A DNA stretch of 64,000 nucleotides from Aedes albopictus (GCF_035046485.1 NC_085137.1:500112536-500176535); one strand, 5' to 3'; positions 47,891 to 59,092 are shown, numbered from the stretch's first letter. Notes: a model not told the origin generated them from the letters alone. Translations and numbers: made by a program.

Positions 47891-48520
47891 GTTGCAGGGT
47901 CATGATTTTAGAGACTTAAAATCCATTTAACAGCCACCATCTTGAATTAAGAGACGCCATCTCTTATTGTAAGACGCTACCTCGGATATTCTGCTCGAAC
48001 CCGAGCATCTTCCCCATACCAAATGTAGACATATTGCATGGTTTTAGAGCCATCTTGAACTTTGAGCCGTCATCTAGGATTTTGAACGGCCATCGTGGAT
48101 ATTACGGTCACCATTTTTGGACTTAGGACATCTTCCCTATATCAAATATACCCATATTGTATGGGTTTAGGGCCTAAAACTCCATTAAACAGCCACCATC
48201 TTCAATTTGAAGTAGCCATCTAGGATTTTAGACCGTCATCTTGAATATTTTGGTCGTCATTTTTGGACTCCAGACATCTTCTCCATACCAAATATAACTC
48301 TATTGCATGGTTTTAGGGCCATCTTGAATTTTGAGCCGCCATCTTGGATTTTAGATAGCCATCTTAGATATTCTGGTCGCGGTTTTTGGACTTAGGACAT
48401 ATTCCTTATACGAAATATACCCATGCAAGGTTTTACGGCCCAAAACTCTATTAAAAAGCCGCCATCTAGAATATTAGGCTGCCATCTTGAATTTTGGGTC
48501 GACATCGTGGAATTTCTAGT
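47891..48520 (-). repeat. GCCATCTTG-type satellite, about 4.5 units
   Basis: Units of roughly 110-145 bp with GCCATCTTGAATTTTGAGCC, GGATTTTAGA, CATCTTC-CCATACCAAATAT and ATTGCATGGTTTTAGGGCC. Repeat landmarks fall near 48005, 48126, 48268 and 48397. It forms the tail of the head module at 48521-48965. Confidence 0.75.
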
Positions 48521-48965
48521 CTCCAGTGTTGGTTTCCGCACAAAATTCATCAACCATGCTAAAAACTACAAAAATCGCCGCAGTTTGATGTATCCCATGA
48601 TGGGGCTTGGTTCAGTTTTATATACTACCAGTTTCTACCGGTGCTGGTCCAGATCACTTAAATGCCCATAACTCCAGAACGCTTTGACCGATCCGGACCA
48701 TTTTTAATAGCAAACAATGCGGTAAAATTACGGTTCAATTCTATAGCTATAATCTGAAAAATCGGCCAAGAGGAAGTGCCTTAAAAGTGAGTGAACTTAT
48801 TTTGCGCACAGACATACATACATACACACATGCAGACATCATCTCAATTCGTCGAACTGAGTTGATTGGTATATGTGACTTGACCCTTCGAGCCTTTTAT
48901 CGAAAATCCATTTTTTGACTGAACATATAGCCTTTCAGTACACTTTGGGTACGAGAAAGGCAAAA
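48521..48965 (-). mobile_element. Head module plus one satellite unit, second copy
   Basis: Minus-strand homolog of 25808-26250: TTGCCTTTCTCGTACCCAAA, ACCAATCAACTCAG, a TGTGTATGTATG run, then GATCGGTC and a unit with ACATCAAACTGCGGC. The head is conserved while the following tandem array differs from that at 26.1-30 kb. Confidence 0.65.
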
Positions 48966-49008
48966 TGTCATTTTGTTGCAGAATGTTATCAAAGCTTTAA
49001 AGGATGTT

Positions 49009-49329
49009 TGTTAGGAACCGTCTATATTTATTGTATTTACCCTACACGAATTAGGTCTCTCATTCTCACTGCCCAAAGCAGAGAAGAGAGATACACACAA
49101 CTCTCTCCACTGATCATCCGTAGAAAAAGAACCTTTGTATTTAGAATAGGACATAACCGAATCGACCCTTGCGCTATACACATCGTTTTATCTCTAGCTG
49201 CAATAAAGCACGTATCACGTGGTTCGTAGCCTAACCTCGTTGTGTTTCTGATTGCGTGGTAAAACCACATCCGAAGACCCCTACTTCGTCGCGAGTGTCC
49301 CCACAAGTCCGGAGAACCAGCTCCGAACA
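49009..49329 (+). mobile_element. Solo LTR, 321 bp, with 5-bp duplication
   Basis: Begins TGTTAGGAACC and ends CTCCGAACA (inverted TGTTAGGA / TCCGAACA with one mismatch). ATGTT stands on both sides (49004-49008 and 49330-49334). An AATAAA lies near 49201, as expected within an LTR. No internal region or second LTR is present, so it arose by recombination between two LTRs. Copia or BEL/Pao type fits the 5-bp duplication. Orientation is inferred from the AATAAA. Confidence 0.88.
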
Positions 49330-49399
49330 ATGTTCTTAACTAATTAAAATAAAATAGATAAAGGCAAATGGGCTTCTACAGGCCAAAAATCTGGCGATT

Positions 49400-52300
49400 C
49401 GATACAGGGTGGAACACGGAGGAAGACGGCCACAAAGCAAAGGATGCAAAGGGCTCGTACCGATGAGGATAGTAAGCGGGCGTGCTTCGAAAATCTCTGC
49501 CAGGCAGCCAACACGACCCCATGGGGTGACGCATATAGAGTAGTCATGGCCAAAACGAAGGGCGCGTCAGCACCCCCAGAACGCTCCCCAGAGATGCTGC
49601 AAAAGATCGTGGAAACGCGGTTCCCGCGCCACGATACAAGACCATGGGCCCCCGTTCCCTATAGCCAAACCGGCCATAGCGAGGTAGCCCCGGTGACGAA
49701 CGACGAACTCATTGCAATAGCGAAGTCGCTTAAGTTGAACAAGGCTCCCGGTCCGGACGGTATCCCGACATTAGCCATCAAGATGGCCATCGAGACTAAG
49801 CCTGACATGTTCAGAATGGCTATGCAGATTAGGCCTGTCCACCTTTTCAAAAATGTTCTCTGATTATCAAGTCCACCCCCATATTTTGATTGACATCCTG
49901 AAAGAAGTAACTGGTCAAAATTTCAGCCAAATCCATTGAAATTAAGAGGTGCATCAAATCAATTTTGTGTTTTTCGACTATTTTTGAACTTCAAAAAATC
50001 ATAACTGCACTAAAACTTGTCAAAACTTAATTCTTTCGGCAGAAATTGAAAGCTATTTTTGTTTGCTACAACTTCTCCGAACAACATGTACCAATAAAAT
50101 TGAAGGAAACATGTGTAATTATCACATTTATGATCAGAAAAACCTTAAAAAGTTGATTTTTTGATGGATTTCGTTCGGGAACACCCGAATATACGTAATA
50201 AGTTTGATATTTTAAAACGGCATCATATTCTCTCATGTTTTTTGGTTGTTTTCTTCTTTGACACCAATGCTGTAGGAGTTGAGCAAAAATTACTAAAATT
50301 CGGGAAAGCCAAATGTGGCCTAAAAACTAGCTTTTTGGAGGCAATCACGCTGTGGCGCGAAATTGTACTGAACGTAGTAGCTTTGCTTCTTTGTAGTTTG
50401 CCTTGGCTACCCCCTACAACGGGTGATAACAAACAAGCGTGATGACAGTAGTTGGCTATCATATCAGTGCTGACGCGATGCCACTTTTCGCGCGCCAAAG
50501 CGTGATTGCACCCGAAAAGCTAGTTTTTAGGTCACATTTGGCTTTCACGAATTTTAGTAATTTTTGCTCAACTCCTACAGCATTGGTGTCAAAGAAGCAA
50601 ATAATCAAAAAACATTGGAGAATATGATGCCGTTTTGAAAAATCCAACTTATTACGTATATTAGGGTGTTCCAGAACGAAATCTATCAAAAAATCAACTT
50701 TTTAAGGTTTTTCTGATCACAAATGTGATAATTACACATGTTTCCTTCAATTTTATTGGCACACGTTGTTCGGAGAAGTTGTAGCAAACAAGTATAGCTT
50801 TCAATTTCTGCCGAAAGAATTAAGTTTTGACAAGTTTTAGTGTAGTTATGATTTTTTGAAGTTCAAAAATAGTCGAAAAACACAAAATTGATTTGATGCA
50901 CCTCTTAATTTCAATGGATTTGGCTGAAATTTTGACCAGTTACTTCTTTTAGGATACCAATCAATATACGGGGGTGGACTTGAGAATCAGAGAACATTTT
51001 TGAAAAGCTGGACAGGCCTAATGCAGATGTGCCTAGACAGAGGCGAATTTCCGGAGATGTGGAAAAGGCAACAAAACGGCCGAGATAGCGCTCCAAAAGA
51101 AGCGAACAGGAATCCGCTATTACGCGGTCGTCACTCTGGACGTTCAGAATGCGTTCAACAGCGTCAGCTGGGCCGCAATTGAGTGCGCAATACATCACCT
51201 AGGAGTCCCGGTTAGCCTATGCCGGATATTGGAGAGCTACTTCCAGAATAGGGTGCTAATCTATGACACCGAGGAAGGCGAGAGGAGCTACAACATCACC
51301 GCAGGGGTCCATCTTGGGCCCGGTACTTTGGAACGCGGCGTATGATGGCGTATTGAGGCTCAAACTTCCACCGGGCGTAAAGCTGGTCGGCTTCGCCGAT
51401 GATATTACCCTCGTGGTATACGGCGAGTCGATAGAGGAAGTGGAACTGACAGCAACTCACGCAATTGGCATAGTGGAGGATTGGATGAGGTCGAGATATT
51501 TGGCACTCGCGCACCACAAAACGGAGGTGGTGGTGGTGGTAAACAACCGCAAGTCTGAACAGCAGGCAGTGGTCACCACAGGTGGATGCACGATCAACTC
51601 TAAGCGCTCACTGAAGCAATTGGGGTCATGATCGACGATAAGCTGAAATTCGGAAGCCACGTAGAATATGCCTGCAAAAATGCAAGCATGGCGATAATGG
51701 CATTGCCAAAGATAATGTCAAATAGCTCGGCAATAGTCCCGAGTAAGCGAAAGCTGCTCGCGGCAGCAGTGGTCTCCATACTACGGTATGGCGCCGCTGC
51801 ATGGTCGAAGGCGCTAGTGGTTAATCGAAACGTAAAGCGACTTGAGAGTACTCACAGGCTGATGTGCCTTAGGGTGGTGAGCGCATACCGCACGGTCTCA
51901 AAGGATGCGGTATGTGTGCTAGCGGGCATGATGCCCATAGCTTTAGTGGTGGCAGAGGATGAAGAATGTTTCGAGCGACGCGGCATAAGAGGCGCGAAGC
52001 GTATCGCCAGAACCTCGTCTATGCTGAAGTGGCAGAGGGAATGAGATGCCTCCAGCAAGGGTAGATGGACACACATGCTCATACCGAGCGTATCCAAGTG
52101 GACGAGCAGGCCCCATGGCGAGGTGAATTTTCACTTGACTCAATTTCTGTCAGGCCATGGGTGCTTTAGGTGGTATCTGCACAGATTCGGACACGCAGGC
52201 TCCCCCGCATGTCCGGAGTGTGCAGACTGCGCCGAGACCGCGGAGCATGTGCTCTTTGAATGTCCACGTTTCGTGGAGCATTGTTGAAAGGATGTGTATG

Positions 52301-52430
52301 GGGGCGGACAAGTGGGACTCCGTTACTTCCACGGTTTCTCGAATCGTACTTGAACTACAGAGTAAATGGCAAGCCGAACAACAGCTAGTTGAGTTGGCCC
52401 CCTTCCCCATCCGGGAGTTCAACGGGTAGT
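49400..52430 (+). pseudogene. R1-clade ORF2 remnant, split by a transposon
   Basis: Left of the insertion: WGDAYRVVMAKTKG and NKAPGPDGIPTLAIK. Right of it: MCLDRGEFPEMWKRQ, which continues directly from MAMQ if the insert is ignored. Next come motif A TLDVQNAFNSVSW (51150-51190), then QGSILGPVLWN with a preserved FADD box (51300-51400), HHKTE, the thumb (51628-52044) and the CPECADCAETAEHVLFEC zinc segment (52200-52270). Between WKRQ and motif A roughly 70 residues, including the RPICL and GFRKRRST blocks, are missing, so there is an internal deletion. Several frameshifts follow. The catalytic FADD is intact here, unlike the copy at 18-20.7 kb. Confidence 0.87.
49830..51020. mobile_element. 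Giant inverted-repeat transposon (~535-bp arms), 8-bp duplication
   Basis: ATGCAGAT stands exactly on both sides (49822-49829 and 51021-51028). The arms 49830-50362 and 50486-51020 are inverted copies with roughly 5 percent difference by eye. Ends read TAGGCCTGTCCACC-TTTTCAA. The loop is about 120 bp. There is no coding capacity that could be recognised. Eight-base duplication fits hAT or P-type cut-and-paste transposons; the class is open. Transcripts across it could form long double-stranded RNA. Confidence 0.92.
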
Positions 52431-52640
52431 CTAAGTACTAGCCAGGACCCGAGCCTCCAGGGGAGAGTGAACAACTTAAGGCGGTAGCTGGTGGAACGCT
52501 TACTATAAGAGTGTACTCATGTACGCCCCCCCCCCTTCTCGAAGTCATCCCTAACGGGCGTACCGCGAAGGTAAGGAAGAGAGAGAAAGAGTTTTTAGTG
52601 GGTCGATCCCCACATCACTCGAGGAACCACCTCTTGGGTA

Positions 52641-53069
52641 TCTGTTGCAGATTTTCTCATTCTATGAAAAAGGCCAAAAATCTAAGATAAAGCATCAAAA
52701 TGTTGTTGAAAAAATCCTTGAGAAACAATTGAACGAGTTTCGGGAGGAATGTTTGCAGAAGTTTATGGAAAAACATCTTTTTTTGCAATAAATAGGATGA
52801 ACATAGGAACATAGCGTGAAGAAGGACACTCATACCCTAGCACATAAAACTGGAATGTCTTTAGAACATCTGGAAGAATGCAAAAAATGATAGAAGCAAT
52901 TGCAATAGAGCTTACGCTCTTCCAGGAACTCTTGCATAATGCTGTTTTCTTAACCTTCCTTTTGCATCAAGTTGGGAACACCTCGCTGTGTACGTTTCGA
53001 CCCTAACGCCCTAACGCCACTGCCTCTGGAGCCGACCTACTGATACCTGATCCTAACACCAAAGGAGGG
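52641..53069. other. No gene seen
   Basis: AT-rich sequence with a short GC stretch near 53000-53040. Nothing recognised. Confidence 0.35.
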
Positions 53070-53073
53070 TTAA

Positions 53074-53455
53074 GGCGAAACTGGATGCATTTCCTCATTT
53101 TTTGACTTCTGATTTATAACGTGATAACATTTAGAAGAAGGATCAATGTATTTCCTGATTTTTTTTTCCTTGTGAAAAATGTTTTTCGTTTTTTCAAAAA
53201 TATTTTTTGTATTTTTTTTGTAAAAATTAAGGAGATAACTAAATTAAGGTCTTTCTTCTAAATCAACGGTACCCGACCTTGGCTTCACTGCGCTTTTCAT
53301 AAAACAATCAAAGCATGCATGCATGCGGTTGGAGGGTCGCGAAACGAAGGTTGGCTTGGGAAGCTATGTTCTAAATGTTTTTGAAATCCGATTTAGAAAA
53401 TATTGCTTCGTTATATAATAAGAAAATAAAAACCAAAAATGCATCCAGTTTTGTC
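53074..53455. mobile_element. 382-bp TIR element with TTAA target
   Basis: TTAA stands on both sides (53070-53073 and 53456-53459). Inverted ends GGCGAAACTGGATGCATTT / GACAAAACTGGATGCATTT. TTAA fits piggyBac-type non-autonomous elements, though the ends do not start with the usual CCC. Non-coding. Confidence 0.72.
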
Positions 53456-53459
53456 TTAA

Positions 53460-53918
53460 GATTGTTTCCTGAAATTCACTTAGATATTTCCATACGATTG
53501 TTTCCTTGAATTAATGAGAGGGTTTCTCAAGAATCCAAGATTTGAAAAGCAGGTCGAACCAAAATTCCATAGCATTTTATTCTAGAATTTCGTCAATAAT
53601 TTCATGGGCAGCATGCTCCAGAGATTTCTCAGGGAATTCTGTGAAAATGATTTGAATATTTTCCAAAGTACTCATCCACAAAACTTTAAGCAAAATCCAA
53701 TAGGTTTTCACGAACTCTGATAGCTTCCACAAATTCAGATAGCTTCTACAAGCAACTCCTTTTGATGTGTTTGATGTATTTCTCCTGGAAAACATTTTCA
53801 AGACTTTCTTCAGATATTTTGGAATATATAAATTAGCTTCCAAAAATATTCATACCAGAAAGTTCTGCAAAAAAATAGAATACATTTACAGACATTCGTC
53901 GAAATTCACCATGTATAC
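53460..53918. other. Decayed sequence with weak 12-mer traces
   Basis: Contains faint GGAATTCTGTG / AGAAATTTCTC-type words but no regular array. No gene. Confidence 0.35.
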
Positions 53919-54015
<97 letters not shown>

Positions 54016-54017
54016 TT
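53919..54017. repeat. (AT)n array followed by a T run
   Basis: About 78 bp of uninterrupted AT repeat and then about 20 T. Likely a variable microsatellite; the frame 53767-54072 reads Tyr-Ile repeats from it. Confidence 0.95.
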
Positions 54018-54860
54018 CGAAGAATCCTTAAATGAACTTTTGAAGAAATTCATTGAAATACGTTACAAATAGATTTTCTTGACAGTAAAAAACACAAAAA
54101 ATCCCTAAGGGGTTACATACTGTGCGAGGGTAAAAAAATCGAACTGAAATACGAAAATAAAAAAAAATGCAAATCGGTCAACTAATTTTTAAGATATCGT
54201 GATTATCGCAACGGCACTTTTTAAAACACCATTACGAGATAATACCGTTTATAGTTTGGAGTTTCGCGTTATCCTGGGTGCACGCTACAAGGGGCTGTAA
54301 CTTTGGTTCTAGTGCCCCAATCTTATGAAATTTGGAATGCTTTTTGTCTAGCTCAGGGGTTCCCAACCTTTTTGAGGCGGCGACCCCTTTAAAGCATTGT
54401 CAAAACATCTGGTCCCAATGAAATTTAAAAAAAAAATATCAGTTAAATAAACGAAACGAAGTTATTCAGGTACAGTGACGTAGCCAGAAATTTACTGCGG
54501 GAGAGATTTTCGACGATCAATGATGCTGTTTTTTTACTTGACACATTTCCTAAACAATAATGCCATGAACATTCAATTGGAGTCGTAGCTTGAAATTTTT
54601 CATCTGAAAGCGTTTTATACTGGAGAGTTGTTCCGCAAATTGTGGCTCTTGGGGTGGCGATTACAGATTTGATGAACTACAAAAGAGTTCATAATTTTTT
54701 AGGATGGTGAATTGCACCAAAAAATTAAGTATTCTTATCAATACTACTATAAATTTGTTCTGAAAAAATCCGCCTACGAATATTAAACAAAATTTTCATA
54801 AATTACTAGTTAAAATTTAATATTCACTTTTTCAAAAAGAAAAAAAAAAGAAAAATTACT
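54018..54860. other. No gene; single hAT-like ends
   Basis: CAGGGGTTCCCAACCTTTTT at 54355 followed by GGCGGCGACCCC resembles a hAT terminus; CAGTGACGTAGCCAGAAATT at 54474 resembles the end of the 11529-11784 type. No partner ends were found for either. Confidence 0.5.
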
Positions 54861-54985
54861 TTTAAAGAAAAACTAGAAAAAGACGAGCGAATTCCTTTTG
54901 ATTCCACTACTTTGCTTATCTTCGGACAGTTAGGCCTATTTCGTCTGCGACTTACAGACTTCTTCAGTGTCGAGTGCTTGTCCTG
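54861..54985 (-). mobile_element. Second copy of the 19112-19360 SINE-like family
   Basis: Reverse-complement match to the first ~125 bp of 19112-19360: AAAGAAAAACTAGAAA, GACGAGCGAATTCCTTTTGA, TCTTCGGACAGTTAGGCC, TTTCGTCTGCGACTTACAG, ACTTCTTCAGTGTCGAG. The tail side merges with an A-rich stretch at 54838-54860. Confidence 0.78.
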
Positions 54986-54989
54986 CGAG

Positions 54990-56381
54990 GAATTATGCCC
55001 AGGATCCTGTGAGAGATTCCCTCAGGATCTTGAGAAGATTTCCCCAGAATCATGAAACAGATTCACAGTCCACAGTCCAGAGGGGTGAATTCCCACAGAA
55101 TCCTGAGAGGAATTCCATCAGAATAATGAGAATGGTTCTCCCAGAACTCTAAGAAAGATACTGTAACAAAACTTTTTGAACTTCCCTCGCTAAACGTACC
55201 GTACGATCATTTTGCTTGACGATGGGCCAGTGTAGGCCTGAACCGTCGCTTGTCCGGTCGCCTTTCGTATTCGCACTCTTTCCATAAGTTATTATTGTAC
55301 CTTTACTGAGAAATAAATCTGTTACAAATCACTCTTTTCGTTACAATACCTCAGGAATTATTAGAGAAATTTTCACAAAGAAGATAACCTCAGAATCCTG
55401 GAACGCATTCTCTCAGAATCTTAAGAAGGATGCCCCGAAAATCTGATAGAAATTCTCAAACAGTACTGGTAGAAATTTTGGCATAATTCTTAGAATTATT
55501 CCCCAAAGTCACAAGGCATATAACGCTACCAAGGCTCTTGAAAATTATTATTATTATTATTTATTTTTCAACTAAAAATTTTAAAAGAGGGAAAAGTCGA
55601 AGATGTGTCCAAAATTTGGTCCACCAGAAATTGTACTTGGGATTTCTTCCAAAACTCCTATTGGAAACCCTTCAGGAGTTCATGGTGGAATTTCACCAGA
55701 AATTTCTACAATAACTCCTCCCAGAATTAGGTACTCCGTTGGTTTATTTAAGAACTTTTTTTTTCAGAATTTCCTCTTATGATTTCTTTAGAAATTCCTG
55801 CTGGGATTCCTCCAGAAATTCTACCAGAGGCTCGTCCAAGGATCCCTTTAGGAATTCCCAAAAAAACTGCTATGTGGATGCTTTCAGTTTTGTTTTCTTC
55901 AGAAATTACTAAAACAATGAATCCAGGAATTCCTCTGGGGATTTATCTAGGATTCCTCTTTATATTCCCCTATAGAGCTTCTTCTATGAAGTTTTCGGGG
56001 ATTCCTTTTAGGATCCCTTCAGAACTTCTTCGTGGTATTCCTACACAAATATCTTAGGTTTTGCATAAACCTTTTTTTATTTCTTCTGTAATTCCTGCAG
56101 AAATTCTACTAGATTTTCTTACTGGAAATTCTCCAGGAATTCGTGCTATAGTTTCTCAAACAATTTCTGTTGCGATTCCTCCAGTTTTTGCACCAGATAT
56201 TCCTACAATTTTTTTTCCAACAATTCGTATATTTCTCCAGGAATTTCATTTGCAATCCTAGCATGGATTGCTTAGGGGATTGCAACAGGGTTTCCTTTGG
56301 AAACAACTCAAGGGATTTATCCGAGAACTCCTCTAGAGGTTTCTACGGAAATTGGTTTGGAATTCTTTCAGAAATTGCTGT
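54990..56381. repeat. 12-mer related repeat blocks
   Basis: 54990-55160 and 55340-55480 show CAGAATCCTGAGAAGATTCCC-type units; 55600-56381 shows the more usual GGAATTCCTCCAGAAATT units. A ~180-bp unrelated stretch lies at 55165-55340. All frames in it are low-complexity. Confidence 0.75.
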
Positions 56382-56629
56382 ACTGCCGTAATTCTGCAAA
56401 GTGACGTAAGCGCCATTCAAAATTCCGATATTTTGTGGTATATTATATTTAATATCTGGTTTAAAAATAACACCATGGTATGCCTGCTGTATTAGAATGC
56501 AAGATCTAGTCGTAATCTATCATCTATGGAAATAAACTTAGAGGATGAGCAAGAGTTTTATGCATAATAACCAAAAAATGGGCAAAAACTATGAATGTCG
56601 CTTACGTCACTTTGCAGAATTACGGCAGT
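56382..56629. mobile_element. 248-bp TIR element in a 12-mer block
   Basis: Inverted ends ACTGCCGTAATTCTGCAAAG then TGACGTAAGCG-CATTC, nearly perfect over about 38 bp. Flanking duplication is not certain (GT or TGT). Non-coding. Confidence 0.8.
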
Positions 56630-57379
56630 GTAGAACTTCGTTATGTGATTTCTCCAATAATTCCTCTGGGGATTATTTAGAGGTTTAGGTTTAGATTTAG
56701 AGATTATTTAGAGGTTTAGGTTTAGAGTTTAGCAGTAGCTGCTATTATGTTTGACGAGCTCAGAATAATTTTTGATTAGTGGGCCGTTTAGTTTCAAACG
56801 AACGGCTAACTCCAATGCCCCGTTTTCATTCGGAAATCACTCCGCAAATAAGCGACCATTCGCTGTCAAAATTTGGTTGCAAAATATTACAAAATTAAAA
56901 GTTATAGCCAAAAGAGCTCTCTTGACACTTTGGAGAGGGAAGAGTTAAAGATTTCGTTGTCAATTATAAATCATTCTTCCTTTCGTAAGTCATGTTTTTC
57001 ATTGCATTACTTTACCATCTAGTGATTCTAGTGTCTGGGAATGGAACCCAGACTAAATTCCTGGGCTCCGATGCCCATGGGTATAAGACACGTGTTTATA
57101 CTGCTTTTAACGTCCAGGAATCGATTGCAGACCGCTACCCTTTTGAACCTTTTTTCACTTTTCATTTTCCTACGTAAATTATTATATTCCATAACTCGTA
57201 TATTATTCATCACTAATGTATAATTTCCTAATGGTATCTTCATGCCGTTCATGTGTAGGTAGCAATTTACTTAAACGTTATTTTGATTAATTGCTTAGAA
57301 AGAAATCACAAAGAATTCTTATTGAATTTTTTGAATCTTTTTCCATGTTTAAATCAAAAGCAATGTATCAACAAGAAAA
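56630..57379. other. No gene; a ~33-bp duplication at 56671-56735
   Basis: Two copies of ATTATTTAGAGGTTTAGGTT lie side by side. The rest is AT-rich. A hairpin GTCTGGG-AATGGA-ACCCAGAC at 57032-57052 looks like a tRNA T arm but has no cloverleaf around it. Confidence 0.4.
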
Positions 57380-58740
57380 CATTTAGTTCATGCAAATTCG
57401 ACAGCATTCACGTCTCGGCACACCGTATGATATTGCACTTGAAAAAAGAAAGTTACAATCGCAGCAATGCGCGCAGCACCAGGTTCGCATCCGAAAAAAA
57501 AAATCGAGTATCGAGGTCACACACAATACATAACTAGCGCACACGTATTCCACACCAAATCTCCAACAACTTCTAAAACGCAACACCTATGTATGAGATA
57601 TTCCGAGGCAGATAAAATCAATTACAATTTCAATTCCCCGAACAACGGGAACACACTGCGCGATATTGGCCACCCCGTACAGGCCCTGTTCCTCCTGGTG
57701 TGCTGGAAACACGGTGAGGCTCGTGAGAGGACCGAGAAAGTTCAATGAATTCCGACTGGAACTGGATGCTCCTCGCACACACTGTGTGTTGGTCACTGCC
57801 ACTACTGGCTGCTGGCAGGCTGCTGAACCGATCCGATCCGATCCGTTCGCAGATCTTGGTCTTGAACTCCGCGCGGCGCAAGAAGCAACAATAACGAAAA
57901 AAACACACTCCAGCTCAGCGATCGGACGGAAATGAGAACGCGCGTACCACAACGACGAGAGCGAACTCGAGAGCTCCGGCTACACGACGAATGAACGGAC
58001 GATACGAGACTAGCACTAGCAGAGTGCCCTCAACCTCCAACCGACCAACCGACCGACACACAAAGCAAAGCGCTGCGGAACGAGCGAGCGAGAAAGTTTC
58101 ACCACCGTGGAGAAAATCGTGCTTGCAGTGCACACGCGCGCGCGTTGACTTCAACAATGCGGTGTGCTGCGGACTCGAAAAGCCACACAGTTGCTTACGA
58201 GAGCAGCTTGGCGCTTGGGACCGTTATGTTTACTGCTACAAAAAGCTAGGGAAAAATAAGCGCCTGGTGTCGCGTTGCTGGCTTATTACAGACCTGCACA
58301 GCTCAATCGCTCCTAGAAGCGAGAGAGGTCTTTCGGTTTGTTCTCTTTTATTCCCCTTTTAGTTTCGCTCTTATTATCTCTTTCTGGAGTCAGCTTCACC
58401 ACCCCATTCATGAGGTGCATAACATTCAACCACCAACTCGTCGTCGTCGGCAAAGCGCATTTTCCATCCGTCCAGGTGTCGTGTTCTCACTTTCTACGGC
58501 GTTGATGACTCCGATGGCTCACTCGCTGTATCTTGTTCGGTGAGCAAAACATTACAGATTGACGAAAGAGAGAACAAGCAAGTTCACGCAATGATCCGCC
58601 ACAACTCCACCAACACAGACTGTTTCCAATCGAATCGGATGAGGTTGAACGACTTTCAAACTATGGGCTTATATTGTGCTTGAGCTAGGGCAGCACGTGC
58701 AAGCCCGATGCAGCGGAAGTGAACGTAGTAGCGTAAGTTG
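57380..58740. promoter_or_regulatory. GC-rich low-copy island, candidate promoter / first exon
   Basis: The GC- and CpG-richest stretch of the window, without any repeat seen elsewhere here. On the minus strand ATATAAG (about 58669) lies upstream of a CG-rich leader. A GTAAGC word at about 58190-58197 could be a donor. A non-coding first exon of the GIPC gene 12 kb downstream, or of a gene outside the window, would fit; neither is shown. No conserved peptide was found. Confidence 0.3.
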
Positions 58741-59092
58741 CCCCCTAAAATGAGATCAAGGACGAGCGGTCAGTTGCAGTTTAATATTCAAGAATAAGCG
58801 ACGAACCTAGATAATCAACAAGTTATGGTACTGTGTGAACGAAGGACAATTGATTATAGTATTTAACACTCACTAAGGAGAGGTCCTCAAAGGTCGTGTA
58901 TGTTTCTTACCTTCGAAACTTTTCACACGCCAAATTTGGTTCCTTTTGCTTGATTAGTTCTGCATCTCTGCAGAAATTTCTGTTTTATTTATATAGAAGC
59001 CCTCTTTCCAGGAGGGGGGCAGGGTTCTCACAGTACCATAGAGACATTTATTGTCCTCCCATAACTTCACAATCATGCCAAATTCGGGCTAC
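58741..59092. other. No gene seen
   Basis: Low-complexity AT-rich sequence leading into a MITE. A G run at about 59014-59020 may be a transposon remnant. Confidence 0.35.

Larger units (their letters stand above)
49390..52640 (+). mobile_element. R1-clade non-LTR retrotransposon, 5'-truncated
   Basis: Plus-strand LINE related to the copy at 17950-20720. Its ORF2 fragments run from about 49400 to 52430, followed by a ~200-bp 3' tail with TTTTTAGTGGGTCGATCCCC and CGAGGAACCACCTCTTGGG (52590-52640). A 1191-bp inverted-repeat transposon splits it at 49830-51020. It also lacks part of the fingers region, so it is decayed. Confidence 0.85.

Noticed and set aside
56671..56735. Telomere-like GGTTTAGG repeat
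   Set aside because: Only a ~33-bp duplication with a few such words; no array.
57032..57052. tRNA T-arm-like hairpin
   Set aside because: No D arm or anticodon arm could be placed at the right distance.
57587..58362. Protein-coding gene in the GC-rich island
   Set aside because: Overlapping frames on both strands, none with a recognisable domain; openness is explained by high GC.
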